In this document: positions 46,801-56,237 of the stretch, piece after piece | Numbering within the stretch: position 1 is the first letter of the stretch | How the letters are laid out: the number at the start of each line of letters is the position of its first letter | Source: CAVQSS01 sp963746605 | Lineage (GTDB): Bacteria > Desulfobacterota > RBG-13-43-22 | Reading direction: 5' to 3' | Length of the DNA stretch: 64,000 bases | Assembly: GCA_963746605.1 (NCBI GenBank) | Contig: CAVVCH010000052.1 | Span: 1-64,000, forward strand | Notes under the pieces: model-generated | The model's database searches: none | Told to the model about the DNA's origin: nothing | The model's input: only the letters and a program-made list of their open reading frames with translations | Made by a program: the position numbers and the translations under genes

Positions 46801-48197
46801 TACCGGCGTTTTGCCCTGGCCTCGGATACTGTCAAATCTCTCCGGGCGATTGGTCCAGGGGGATTTGGCCTTACCGGCCTTGGGAGTATCCACGGATAGC
46901 CGGACGATTCAACCCGATAACCTCTTCGTGGCTCTCGTAGGACCTCATTTCGACGGGCGGGCCTTCGTCTCCCAAGCTTTTGAGCGAGGAGCGGCCGGAG
47001 CTGTGGTTTCAGGTCTCTTTTCTTGGGATGCGATGCCGGCCCAGAAGATCATTATTGAAGTTCAAGATACCCTGAGGGCCTTAGGGGACCTGGCCCAACT
47101 CTGGCGGAGGCGATTTTCCGTCCCGGTGATCGGTCTTACCGGCAGCAACGGCAAAACCACCACCAAGGAAATGCTGGCCGGCATCCTGGAATTGACCGGC
47201 GCTACCTTGAAAAATCCGGGAAACTTAAACAACCTGATCGGCCTGCCCCTGACCCTGCTGGGTCTCGGACTCGAGCACCGGTTTGCGGTTCTGGAGATGG
47301 GCATGAACCGTTCCGGAGAGATCCGTCGTTTGAGCGCTATCGCTGTCCCCACCGTGGGATTGGTAACGAACATCGGTCCGGCTCATTTGGAAGGGTTAGG
47401 ATCCTTGGAGGCCATCGCGCAGGCCAAAGGAGAACTTTTTGAAGCCTTGACCCGGGAAGATTGGGCGGTTATCAATCAGGACGATCCTCGGATCCTGGAA
47501 TTGTCTGTCGCCTGTCAAAGCCAAAAAATTACTTATGGGCTGGATCCCCGGGCCGAAGTCCGAGCCGAGGGAATCAAGCCGACCTGCCTCCGGGATTGGA
47601 TTTATTCTCTGCTATCAAGGACAGCGCCGGGAAATCCGGCTCCCGCTCTCCGGCCGTCACAATATCAGCAACGCCTTGGCTGCTGCTGCCGCCGCCCTGG
47701 TCCTGGGCCTCTCTCTCGACCGGATCCTAGAGGGGCTGGAGAGCTTCAGCCCTCCGGCCCATCGTCTTCAAATACGGCCTGGACGACGGGGCGCTCATTT
47801 GCTTGACGACAGTTACAACGCCAATCCGGCTTCCGTTCACGCCGCCTTGACCACCTTTCAATCCTTGCGGCAGGATCAACGGGGGGGACTGGTGCTGGGG
47901 GACATGCTGGAATTAGGGAGCTCCTCCCAAAAAGCTCATCAGGAGATCGGAGCTCGGATCGGCACGTTGGGGGTCGACTACCTGGTGACTATTGGTCAAC
48001 ACACGCCGGCTCTTAGGAACGAGGCTCTCAAGGGAGACCGGCCGCCGGTCCAGGCGGTTCACTGCAGCTCACCGACGGAGTTGATGGAACAACTCGACGG
48101 GTTGATCCAGACCGGTGATTGGATCCTGATCAAAGGGTCACACGGGATGGATCTCTCCACCGTCGCTGAGGCTCTTCAATCCGAGGAGCGGGGATAA
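46793..48197 (+). CDS. murF: UDP-MurNAc-pentapeptide ligase MurF, frameshifted
   Basis: Adds D-Ala-D-Ala to the tripeptide precursor. GTG start with GGAGG 6 bp upstream, overlapping murE. N-terminal STDSRTIQPDNLFVAL, ATP loop GLTGSNGKTTTKEML, NIGPAHLEGLGS, and, in a second frame, SGRHNISNALAAAAAA, LDDSYNANPASV and DWILIKGSHGM. Dropping one base at 47585 (ACC-[T]-GCC) joins the frames as KPTASGIGFILCY and gives about 467 residues, the normal length. As murF is normally essential and no other copy is visible in the window, the indel is probably an error in the sequence. Confidence 0.93.
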
Positions 48198-48200
48198 ACC

Positions 48201-49280
48201 GTGCTTTATTATCTTCTCTATTCGCTCCATACCCAGTTTTCTTTCTTCAACGTCTTCCGGTACATTACCTTAAGGACTATTTATGCCACCTTGACGGCCC
48301 TGGTGATTACCTTCTTGTTAGGGCCGGTGGTGATCCGCCTGTTGACCCGGCATCAGATCGGCCAGTTTATCCGAGAAGATGGGCCCCAGTCTCATCTAAC
48401 CAAAAAGGGCACTCCCACCATGGGCGGCATCCTGATTCTTTTCGCCGTCACTTTGGCCACTCTTTTCTGGGCGGACTTGACCAACCTTTATATCTGGGTG
48501 GTCCTGCTGGTCACGCTGGGTTTCGGGCTTGTCGGTTTCCTGGACGATTACCGGATGCTGATCAAGAAAAGAAACAAGGGGTTGAGCGGCCGGACCAAGA
48601 TGCTGTGGCAGATCCTCCTGGCCTTGATCCCGGCCGTATTTCTCTATCTCCATTTCCAATACAATACCCGTTTGAGTATTCCCTTTTTTAAAACCCTGAC
48701 CCCGGACTTGGGCTGGGGTTATATCCTGCTGGCCGTTTTTATCATTGTCGGGACTTCCAATGCGGTGAACCTGACCGACGGCCTGGATGGGCTGGCTATC
48801 GGCCCGGCCACCATCGCCTTCGGGACGTACCTTCTTTTCAGCTATTGCACCGGGCACCTGAAAATTGCCAATTATCTCCAGATCCTCTATGTCCCCGGAT
48901 CCGGGGAATTAGCCGTTTTTTGCGGGGCGCTGGTCGGGGCCGGCATTGGGTTTCTCTGGTTTAACGCCTACCCGGCCCAGGTTTTTATGGGTGATGTGGG
49001 TTCCTTATCACTGGGGGCGGCCTTGGGTACCGTGGCCGTGGTCACCAAGAACGAGATTGTCCTCATCCTGGTAGGGGGTCTTTTTGTGGTGGAGGCCCTC
49101 TCGGTGATTTTCCAGGTGGGTTATTTCAAAATGACCCATGGGAAGCGGATCTTTCGGATGGCCCCTTTGCACCACCACTTCGAGTTGAAAGGCTGGAGTG
49201 AACCGAAAATTATTGTGCGTTTTTGGATCATTGCTGTGATTCTAAGTTTGCTTTCCCTCAGTACGTTAAAATTGCGTTAA
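48201..49280 (+). CDS. mraY: Phospho-MurNAc-pentapeptide transferase MraY
   Basis: 359 residues, about ten membrane helices, GTG start. Transfers phospho-MurNAc-pentapeptide to undecaprenyl phosphate to make lipid I. Family motifs are all present: KKGTPTMGGIL, FLDDYRMLIKKRNKGL, NAVNLTDGLDGLA, NAYPAQVFMGDVGSL and APLHHHFELKGW. It follows murF by 3 bp and precedes murD by 9 bp. Confidence 0.97.
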   Translation: MLYYLLYSLHTQFSFFNVFRYITLRTIYATLTALVITFLLGPVVIRLLTRHQIGQFIREDGPQSHLTKKGTPTMGGILILFAVTLATLFWADLTNLYIWVVLLVTLGFGLVGFLDDYRMLIKKRNKGLSGRTKMLWQILLALIPAVFLYLHFQYNTRLSIPFFKTLTPDLGWGYILLAVFIIVGTSNAVNLTDGLDGLAIGPATIAFGTYLLFSYCTGHLKIANYLQILYVPGSGELAVFCGALVGAGIGFLWFNAYPAQVFMGDVGSLSLGAALGTVAVVTKNEIVLILVGGLFVVEALSVIFQVGYFKMTHGKRIFRMAPLHHHFELKGWSEPKIIVRFWIIAVILSLLSLSTLKLR

Positions 49281-49289
49281 GGAATCGAT

Positions 49290-50654
49290 TTGGATTTCAG
49301 CGGAAAAAAAATAGTGGTAGTCGGTTTGGGCAAGACAGGCCTGGCGGTGATGGAATATCTAAAACGGCAAGGGGCCCGAGTTTTAGTCTCCGATGCCCGC
49401 CCCCGGGAGGAACTGGAACCGCTTGTTTCCTTAGATCCGGAAACCGCCGGTCTCGAGGGCATTGAGGGCGGGGGGCACACGCTCGATTTTTTCCTCCAGG
49501 CCGACCTCATTTTGGTCAGTCCAGGGATCCCTTTGGACATCCTTCCGCTCAGAGCGGCCGGGGAAAAAGGAATCCCCATCTGGGGGGAGCTGGAACTTTT
49601 TTCGCGGAATTGTACGACCCCGATCATCGCCGTTACCGGGACCAACGGAAAAACGACCACCACCGCCTTGATCAACGAAATATTGCTTGAGGCCGGATTT
49701 TCGACCTTCCTGGGGGGGAATATCGGCCGGCCGCTGGTGGAGTACCTTTTAAACGGCCAGGACAAAGACTTTGTGGTCGCCGAAATCAGCAGTTTTCAAT
49801 TGGACACGACCCGCCACTTTCGCCCTCGGGTGGGCGTGCTGTTAAATATTACTGAAGATCATCTGGACCGATATCCGGATTTTCAGGGCTACATCCATTC
49901 CAAGGCCGGACTCTTCCGCAACCAAGGGGAAGGCGACGCCGCGGTCCTGAACTGGGATGATCTGCTGGTGCGCGGAATCGGAAAAACCTTGAAAGGTCCG
50001 GTCTATTATTTCAGCCGCACCGAACCCCTGCCTCTGGGGGCCTTCCTGGATCAGGATCGAATTCGGTTAAACCTCAGCGGGCCGCCGGAAGCGTACGACC
50101 TGCAGGCTTTTCCCTTGCCCGGCGTCCATAACCGGGAAAATGCCCTGGCGGCCGTTCTGGGCGCCCGGCTGCTGGGGGCCGCCCCGGAGGCCGTGCAGCG
50201 CGCCTTGGAGCATTTCAAAGGTTTCCGTCACCGCTTGGAGTGGGTAGCCGAGGTCCGAGGAATCCAATTCTACGATGACTCCAAGGGCACCAATGTTGGG
50301 GCTGTGGTGAAGGCCCTGGAAGGCTTTTCCGGGCCGGTGATCCTGATAGCCGGAGGCCGCGACAAAGGGGGCAGCTACGGACCCTTACGGGGGTTGATCC
50401 GGGAAAGAGTCAAGGCCCTGATCTTGATCGGAGAGGCTCGGAAAAAGATGAATGAACAGCTGGGCGATCTGACTCCAACCGAATTGGCCGATTCCCTGGA
50501 GATGGCGGTTTTATCGTCCTTCAGGCGGGGGGAACCGGGAGACGTGGTCCTGCTCTCCCCCGGGTGTTCCAGCTTCGACATGTTCAGGGATTACGCCCAT
50601 CGTGGTGTGGTTTTTCAACAAGCGGTCAGAAGGCTAAAAAGCGATCATGAATAA
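49290..50654 (+). CDS. murD: UDP-MurNAc-L-Ala:D-Glu ligase MurD
   Basis: 454 residues, TTG start after AAGGAAT. N-terminal Rossmann-like VVVGLGKTGLAVMEYL, ATP loop VTGTNGKTTTTALINEIL, EISSFQLDTTRHF, NITEDHLDRYPDF and C-terminal DDSKGTNVGAVVKAL with LSPGCSSFDMFRDYAHRG. All expected catalytic segments are present. Adds D-Glu to UDP-MurNAc-L-Ala in the cytoplasm. Overlaps ftsW by 8 bp. Confidence 0.96.
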   Translation: MDFSGKKIVVVGLGKTGLAVMEYLKRQGARVLVSDARPREELEPLVSLDPETAGLEGIEGGGHTLDFFLQADLILVSPGIPLDILPLRAAGEKGIPIWGELELFSRNCTTPIIAVTGTNGKTTTTALINEILLEAGFSTFLGGNIGRPLVEYLLNGQDKDFVVAEISSFQLDTTRHFRPRVGVLLNITEDHLDRYPDFQGYIHSKAGLFRNQGEGDAAVLNWDDLLVRGIGKTLKGPVYYFSRTEPLPLGAFLDQDRIRLNLSGPPEAYDLQAFPLPGVHNRENALAAVLGARLLGAAPEAVQRALEHFKGFRHRLEWVAEVRGIQFYDDSKGTNVGAVVKALEGFSGPVILIAGGRDKGGSYGPLRGLIRERVKALILIGEARKKMNEQLGDLTPTELADSLEMAVLSSFRRGEPGDVVLLSPGCSSFDMFRDYAHRGVVFQQAVRRLKSDHE

Positions 50655-51843
50655 TTTCGGTCAACCTTTTGAAGAAAAGGCAGCATGGGCCGAGGGAAGG
50701 ATGAACGTTTCCCCGGGCGATGAATCCGAATCAAGGCCGCAGAAAGGCCGGGGCCTCAATTATATCTGGCTGGGGCTGACGGTCTTGCTGGTACTGGTCG
50801 GCATTGTTATGGTCTACAGCGCCAGTTCCCGTCTGGCGGCGGAACGCTATCACAACAGTTTTTATTTTGCCCAGAAACAGGCGGCCTTCGCTCTGTTCGG
50901 GTTCTTCGCCCTGATGCTTTTTCGATATATACCGTATCAAGTTTATCAGCGGTGGGTTTATTGGGCCATGGGAGCCAGTCTACTCACGCTGGTTTTAGTT
51001 TTGATTCCGGGAATCGGTTCTCGGGTGGGTGGGGCTTCCCGCTGGTTTCGTTTGGGCGGAGTCTCTTTCCAGCCGGCCGAGTTTTCCAAGCTGATCCTGG
51101 TGATTTTTCTGTCCTATTCCATGACTAAGAAACAGGCGGTCATGAAGACCTTAACCCAAGGGTTTCTATTTCACGTCGGAATAGTCCTGCTTTTTATGGC
51201 GTTGGTCTTAGCGGAACCGGATTTGGGCATGGCCATCAGCATCCTTTTACTCACAGGGGTGCTTTTGTTCGTGGGCGGGGTTAGGCTGAAACACCTGCTT
51301 ATGTCCGTGGTCCCTTTGATCCCGCTCGCCTATCTTTTGGTCTGGCGGGTCCCTTATAGGCGGCTGCGGGTGTTGTCCTATTTGAATCCCTGGGGAGATC
51401 CTTTAGGGTCAGGATTTCATCTGATCCATTCTTTTTATGCCTTTGGAGCAGGAGGGTTAACCGGCCAGGGATTGGGGGAGAGCCATCAGAAGCTTTTTTA
51501 TTTGCCGGAGCCCCATACGGATTTCATTTTTTCCATTGTGGGAGAGGAATTGGGTTTCCTCGGAGTCTCCCTGGTGGCCGCGCTCTTTCTTTTCTTTATG
51601 GTCCGATGCCTTCTGCTGGCCCTTCGGAAAAAAGACCTCTTTGGGATCTACCTGACGGTGGGGATTACGGTCATGATCGGACTGCAGGCGTTTATTAACA
51701 TGCTGGTAGTCATGGGTTTGCTGCCCACCAAGGGGTTGACCCTTCCGTTTTTAAGTTACGGGGGGACCTCATTGCTTCTCAATCTGATCTGCATGGGCAT
51801 CCTGATGAATATTTCCGCCCAAAGCCAGGAGGAAGGAGCATGA
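50647..51843 (+). CDS. ftsW: Septal peptidoglycan polymerase FtsW
   Basis: 398 residues of the SEDS family, about ten helices after a 35-residue cytoplasmic tail. Motifs: MVYSASSRLAAERY, RWFRLGGVSFQPAEFSKL, AEPDLGMAISI, GAGGLTGQGLGESHQKLFYLPEPHTDFIFSIVGEELGF and LPFLSYGGTSLL. With FtsI it builds septal glycan strands. Tight overlap with murD (8 bp) and murG (4 bp). Confidence 0.97.
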   Translation: MNNFGQPFEEKAAWAEGRMNVSPGDESESRPQKGRGLNYIWLGLTVLLVLVGIVMVYSASSRLAAERYHNSFYFAQKQAAFALFGFFALMLFRYIPYQVYQRWVYWAMGASLLTLVLVLIPGIGSRVGGASRWFRLGGVSFQPAEFSKLILVIFLSYSMTKKQAVMKTLTQGFLFHVGIVLLFMALVLAEPDLGMAISILLLTGVLLFVGGVRLKHLLMSVVPLIPLAYLLVWRVPYRRLRVLSYLNPWGDPLGSGFHLIHSFYAFGAGGLTGQGLGESHQKLFYLPEPHTDFIFSIVGEELGFLGVSLVAALFLFFMVRCLLLALRKKDLFGIYLTVGITVMIGLQAFINMLVVMGLLPTKGLTLPFLSYGGTSLLLNLICMGILMNISAQSQEEGA

Positions 51844-52931
51844 GGGTCCTGATCGCCGGAGGCGGAACCGGGGGGCATTTATTCCCGGGGATTGCCATCG
51901 CTGAAACCTTTATGGCTCAAGATCCGGAAAACCAGGTTCATTTTATCAGCACCCGTCGGGCCATCGACCAGCAAGTGTTGCCCTTCCGGGGATTTCCTTC
52001 TCAGACCATCGAGGCCGAAGGGATTAAAGGCCGCGGGTTGATCGGGCAACTGAAATCCTTGTTGAAACTCCCCGGAGCGCTGAAACAGTCCTGCCGGATC
52101 CTCCGGGCGTTCCAACCCCACCTGATCATCGGGGTGGGGGGCTATGTTTCCGGGCCGGTAGTCCTGGCCGGCCGGTTGAAAGGGATCCCCACAGCCATTC
52201 AGGAACAGAATTCGATTCCTGGCCTGACCAACCGGATATTAGCCCTACTGGTGGATCGGATTTATTACTCCTTCGAAAAAAGCCGGGAGTTTTTTCCAGC
52301 CCGGAAATCGTTGTGGACCGGAAACCCGGTCCGCCGGGAATTAAAACAGGTCCTGGAAGGGTCCGCCAACCCCCACGCCTCCCTCACTATTTTGGTGCTG
52401 GGAGGTAGTCAGGGCGCCCACCGGCTTAACCAATTGGTCACCGAAGCCCTGGACTTCTTAAAGGAACTGAAAAAGGACTTGTCATTTATCCATCAAACTG
52501 GCACAAAGGACGAAGATTGGGTCCGGCAGGCTTATCTGGAAAAGGGATTTCAACATCAGGTCCTGGCTTTTATTTCCGACATGATTTGGGCCTACTCGCA
52601 GGCCGATATGTTGATTTGCCGTTCAGGGGCCACCACCCTGGCCGAGGTAACGGCCCTGGGCAAGGCGAGCCTCTTGATCCCCTTCCCTTTCGCCACCAAC
52701 AACCACCAGGAAGAAAACGCCCGTTCCCTAGTTGAGCGCGGTGCGGCCGAGATGATTCCGGAAAAGGAACTCACGGGCGCCGGATTAGCCGCGGTCATCC
52801 AAAAGTGGAGAAAAGACCCCCGACATCGGGCCGATTTGGCCGCCCAAGCGAAAACCTTGGGCCGCTGGCAGGCGGCGGAGGAAATTGTTCAAAACTGTAC
52901 CCAATTGGTCCGGAAAGGGCGGTGGAATTAA
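51840..52931 (+). CDS. murG: N-acetylglucosaminyl transferase MurG
   Basis: 363 residues, GT-B fold. N-terminal glycine loop AGGGTGGHLFPGIAIAE, VGGYVSGPVVLAGRL, EQNSIPGLTNRIL, C-domain LGGSQGAHRLNQLV and UDP-GlcNAc region ICRSGATTLAEVTALGK with PFPFATNNHQEENAR. Converts lipid I to lipid II on the inner face of the membrane. Start overlaps ftsW by 4 bp; its TAA shares a base with the murC ATG. Confidence 0.97.
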   Translation: MRVLIAGGGTGGHLFPGIAIAETFMAQDPENQVHFISTRRAIDQQVLPFRGFPSQTIEAEGIKGRGLIGQLKSLLKLPGALKQSCRILRAFQPHLIIGVGGYVSGPVVLAGRLKGIPTAIQEQNSIPGLTNRILALLVDRIYYSFEKSREFFPARKSLWTGNPVRRELKQVLEGSANPHASLTILVLGGSQGAHRLNQLVTEALDFLKELKKDLSFIHQTGTKDEDWVRQAYLEKGFQHQVLAFISDMIWAYSQADMLICRSGATTLAEVTALGKASLLIPFPFATNNHQEENARSLVERGAAEMIPEKELTGAGLAAVIQKWRKDPRHRADLAAQAKTLGRWQAAEEIVQNCTQLVRKGRWN

Positions 52932-54328
52932 TGGGCCATAAACCCTATCCTCGCTTTCAGCATATTCACTTTATCGGCATCGGGGGCATCGGCATGAGCG
53001 GGATAGCCGAGGTGCTCCTCAATTTAGGCTACCGGGTCAGCGGATCTGACCGGAAAGAAACCGAGATCACCCGCCGGCTGGCCTCTCTGGGAGGCCGGAT
53101 TTATTATGACCATCGCCCGGAGCATATCCAAGGGGCCGAAGTGATCGTCACCTCTTCGGCGGTACGGCCCGACAATCCCGAGGTCATCGCCGCCCGCCAG
53201 GCCCTGCTGCCGGTTATTCCCCGAGCTGAAATGCTGGCCGAACTGATGCGTTTGAAATACGGCATTGCCGTGGCCGGGGCCCACGGTAAGACCACCACCA
53301 CCTCCATGGTGGCGGCTGTCCTGGCCAAAGGAGGATTGGATCCGACTGTGGTCATCGGCGGGCGGCTGGACATCTGGGGGACGAACGCCCGTTTGGGCCA
53401 GGGCCCTTTTTTAGTGGCTGAGGCCGACGAGAGTGATGGGTCGTTTCTCCATTTGACCCCCAGCATCGCCGTTGTCACTAATCTTGATCTGGAGCATTTG
53501 GATTTTTATCGGGACCTGCAGCATATTCAGGAGACTTTTTTGGCCTTTTTGAACCGTCTGCCCTTCTACGGCCTGGCCATTCTTTGCCTGGATGATCCGT
53601 ATCTGCCCTCTCTGATCCCGGAATTGAAAAAACGGTATCGGACCTACGGATTGACGGCCCAGGCCGATTTCCAGGCCCGGAATGTTCGTCAAGAGGGGCT
53701 GGTCACTCATTACCGTCTGCTCGCCCAGGGAAAGGAATGGGGTGACCTTCGTTTCAAGCTTCCGGGCCTGCACAATGTGTATAATTCCCTGGCCGCCGTC
53801 GCTGCCGGCTTTGAACTGGAAATTCCCTTTAACCTGATCCAGGAGGCCTTTGAACATTTGGGCGGGGTGCAAAGGCGATTTCAAATAAAGGGCGAGTACA
53901 GGGGGGCCACGGTGCTGGATGATTACGGCCATCATCCCACGGAGATCCGGGCCACCCTCAATGCCATCCGAGGGTGTTGGCCCGACCGGCGCCTGGTGGT
54001 GTTGTTTCAACCGCATCGCTATTCCCGCAGCCGGGCCTTGCGGGAGGAATTCACCACGGCCTTTTACCAGGCGGACCAACTGCTCTTGTTGCCCATCTAT
54101 GGGGCTGGAGAAGACCCGATCGAAGGTGTGACCTCGGAAAAGCTTCTGGAAGGAATTAGGGCGAAAGGCCAAAAGGAAACGGCTTTTTTCTCCCAGGCCG
54201 GAGAGGTCCTGGAGTATCTTCAAAACCAGTTAAGGCCGGGGGATATTCTAGTGACTCTGGGGGCTGGAAATGTCTGGAAAATAGGAGAAGAACTTGTCTC
54301 CAAGGCGGCAGGTTCAGCAAATCCTTGA
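52931..54328 (+). CDS. murC: UDP-MurNAc:L-Ala ligase MurC
   Basis: About 465 residues from the ATG at 52931 (TAATG overlap with murG); the frame is open further upstream but that is the murG region. Motifs: HFIGIGGIGMSGIAEVL, ATP loop VAGAHGKTTTTSMVAAVL, ADESDGSFL, TNLDLEHLDFY and DDYGHHPTEIRATL with FQPHRYSRSRAL. Adds the first amino acid of the stem peptide. The murB start lies inside its last 35 bp. Confidence 0.97.
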   Translation: MGHKPYPRFQHIHFIGIGGIGMSGIAEVLLNLGYRVSGSDRKETEITRRLASLGGRIYYDHRPEHIQGAEVIVTSSAVRPDNPEVIAARQALLPVIPRAEMLAELMRLKYGIAVAGAHGKTTTTSMVAAVLAKGGLDPTVVIGGRLDIWGTNARLGQGPFLVAEADESDGSFLHLTPSIAVVTNLDLEHLDFYRDLQHIQETFLAFLNRLPFYGLAILCLDDPYLPSLIPELKKRYRTYGLTAQADFQARNVRQEGLVTHYRLLAQGKEWGDLRFKLPGLHNVYNSLAAVAAGFELEIPFNLIQEAFEHLGGVQRRFQIKGEYRGATVLDDYGHHPTEIRATLNAIRGCWPDRRLVVLFQPHRYSRSRALREEFTTAFYQADQLLLLPIYGAGEDPIEGVTSEKLLEGIRAKGQKETAFFSQAGEVLEYLQNQLRPGDILVTLGAGNVWKIGEELVSKAAGSANP

Positions 54329-55259
54329 AGCCCTCTGCCCCGGGCGGGTTAAAGTCGGGGAACCGTTAGCGCCGCTGACCACCTGGAAAATCGGTGGCAA
54401 AGCGGATTGGCTGGTGGCGCCCAAAGATGCAGTGGAGATACAGAACCTACTAGCCGTTGGCCGTGATTACCGACTACCCTGCTATTTATTAGGTGCCGGG
54501 AGCAATATCTTAGTGGGAGACCGCGGCGTTCGAGGGATCGTGATTCATTTGACCTCTTTTTTAAACTGGATTAAACCTCGGAAACGCTTGGGCCGCGTGG
54601 TTTCCCTGGAGATCGGGGCCGGGACTCCCCTTTCCGCCGTGATCCGCTACGCGGTTAAACACTCCCTGACCGATTTGGAATTCTTGGTCGGGATTCCCGG
54701 TTCTCTGGGTGGGGCCTGGGCCCTGAATGCCGGCAGTCAAGGGCGTGAGATCAAAGACCTGACTCGTTCGCTGAAACTAATCGATTCCCGGGGTCAGGTC
54801 GTAACACGTACCCGTAACACGTTGAATTTTAGTTATCGCGGTCTGACCCTCAATCCCGGGGAGGTGATTGTCTCCGGTTTTTTGAAGGTAGTCCCTGGCA
54901 ACCGGGAGGAAATCGTCCGGGAGGTGCGCGCCCTGGTCAAGAAGAGAAGGGCCTCTCAACCCTGGCAATACCCCAGTTGTGGCTCGGTGTTTAAAAATCC
55001 CCCCGGAGACTATGCCGGACGGCTGATTGAAGCGGCCGGTTTCAAGGGGTGGCAGCAAGGAGACGCCCAGGTCTCCTGGAGACACGCCAACTTTATTGTC
55101 AACCGCGGTCGGGCCCGGGCTCGAGACGTACTTCGTCTGATGCAGATCATCCGGCAGCGGGTACGACGCCAAAGCGGGATCCTTTTGGAACCGGAGGTGC
55201 GGTTCTGGGGTTGTTCCTTGCATCCTCGCCGCCGGGTTTGGGAGGTCGTTCAAGAATGA
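54294..55259 (+). CDS. murB: UDP-N-acetylenolpyruvoylglucosamine reductase MurB
   Basis: 321 residues, FAD-dependent reductase that forms UDP-MurNAc. TTG start with AGGAG 6 bp upstream. N-terminal LTTWKIGGKADWLVAPKD, FAD loop LGAGSNILVGDRGVRGIVI, GIPGSLGGAWALNAG, catalytic Ser region SCGSVFKNPPG, and Glu in LEPEVRFWG, type II (no insertion). A ddl gene, often found next to murB, is not present here. Confidence 0.96.
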   Translation: MSPRRQVQQILEALCPGRVKVGEPLAPLTTWKIGGKADWLVAPKDAVEIQNLLAVGRDYRLPCYLLGAGSNILVGDRGVRGIVIHLTSFLNWIKPRKRLGRVVSLEIGAGTPLSAVIRYAVKHSLTDLEFLVGIPGSLGGAWALNAGSQGREIKDLTRSLKLIDSRGQVVTRTRNTLNFSYRGLTLNPGEVIVSGFLKVVPGNREEIVREVRALVKKRRASQPWQYPSCGSVFKNPPGDYAGRLIEAAGFKGWQQGDAQVSWRHANFIVNRGRARARDVLRLMQIIRQRVRRQSGILLEPEVRFWGCSLHPRRRVWEVVQE

Positions 55260-55319
55260 CGGACTTGCAGGAAATCTTTTTTGGACTTTTTGCGAAGGTC
55301 TAGAGAATGGGAGAATAGC

Positions 55320-56183
55320 ATGTATTTGGGAAAAACCAAGCTGGGTGCCGCCGGCCGGAATGTAATGCATCGGCCTCTGAAAGAGGGCGGGGCCAACTGG
55401 TTTCAACGGCTTGGGCACCATTTTTGGATCGGATCGATTATCGTCATCATCCTGGTCGGGTTGAGTATTACCCTCTTGGTCGGGTATTTAGTTGCGTTAT
55501 CGACCCCTTTTTTCCGGTTGGAGGACGTTAATTTTCAGGGAAATATGCGGGTTTCTCAGGTCGAATTGCTACAAAAAGGAGGGCTGGAGGACAAGCTGAA
55601 TATCCTTTCCCTAAACCTGAGCGACGTCAAAAAAAAGATGGAGGCCATCCCCTGGGTCAAGTCGGTGCAATTGCGCCGCGAGTTGCCCAATAAACTCCTG
55701 ATATTCGTTCAGGAGCGGCAGCCGTTATGCTTGGTTCTGCTGGATGGGAGCCTCTATTTCCTGGACCGGGAAGGATTGGCTTTTAAGAAGGTCGAACGCC
55801 GGGAAGGGTTCACCCTGCCGGTATTAACGGGTCTGCAAAAAAACGACTGGCAGGAAAAAGGCTATCTGGCCTCTAATGTCCTTCAAGAGATTTCCATGTT
55901 GACCACGTTGCTGGCTCAAGGAGGAGACCCCCTTTTCCCGGACAAGCTTTCGGAGATTCATTATGACCCGGAGTGCGGGTACTCCCTCTATACCCTGGAT
56001 TATGGGATTCGTATCACTTTGGGCCGCGATGACTTTAAAACGAAGATGGCCCGCCTGGAAAAGGTCTGGCTGAGTCTGCAGAAACGTCCGGATCTAAATA
56101 ACCTTCGGGGCATCTCCCTGCAATACGGCCAGCGGATTATCGTACATGGACTGCGAGCCGCTTCGGGTGGGAAAAAGGGGTAA
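55320..56183 (+). CDS. ftsQ: Cell division protein FtsQ
   Basis: About 287 residues from the ATG at 55320, which has GGGAG at good spacing; a TTG at 55281 is less likely. Basic cytoplasmic tail, one transmembrane helix at about 37-60, a POTRA domain beginning FRLEDVNFQGNMRVSQVELL and a beta domain with VKSVQLRRELPNKLLIFVQERQPLCLV and SLQYGQRIIV. It recruits FtsBL to the septum. Confidence 0.92.
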   Translation: MYLGKTKLGAAGRNVMHRPLKEGGANWFQRLGHHFWIGSIIVIILVGLSITLLVGYLVALSTPFFRLEDVNFQGNMRVSQVELLQKGGLEDKLNILSLNLSDVKKKMEAIPWVKSVQLRRELPNKLLIFVQERQPLCLVLLDGSLYFLDREGLAFKKVERREGFTLPVLTGLQKNDWQEKGYLASNVLQEISMLTTLLAQGGDPLFPDKLSEIHYDPECGYSLYTLDYGIRITLGRDDFKTKMARLEKVWLSLQKRPDLNNLRGISLQYGQRIIVHGLRAASGGKKG

Positions 56184-56237
56184 CCCCTTTGAAAAGCGCG
56201 TCGCCGAGCAGAGCAATGGGAAGGAGGTGAACGCCGG

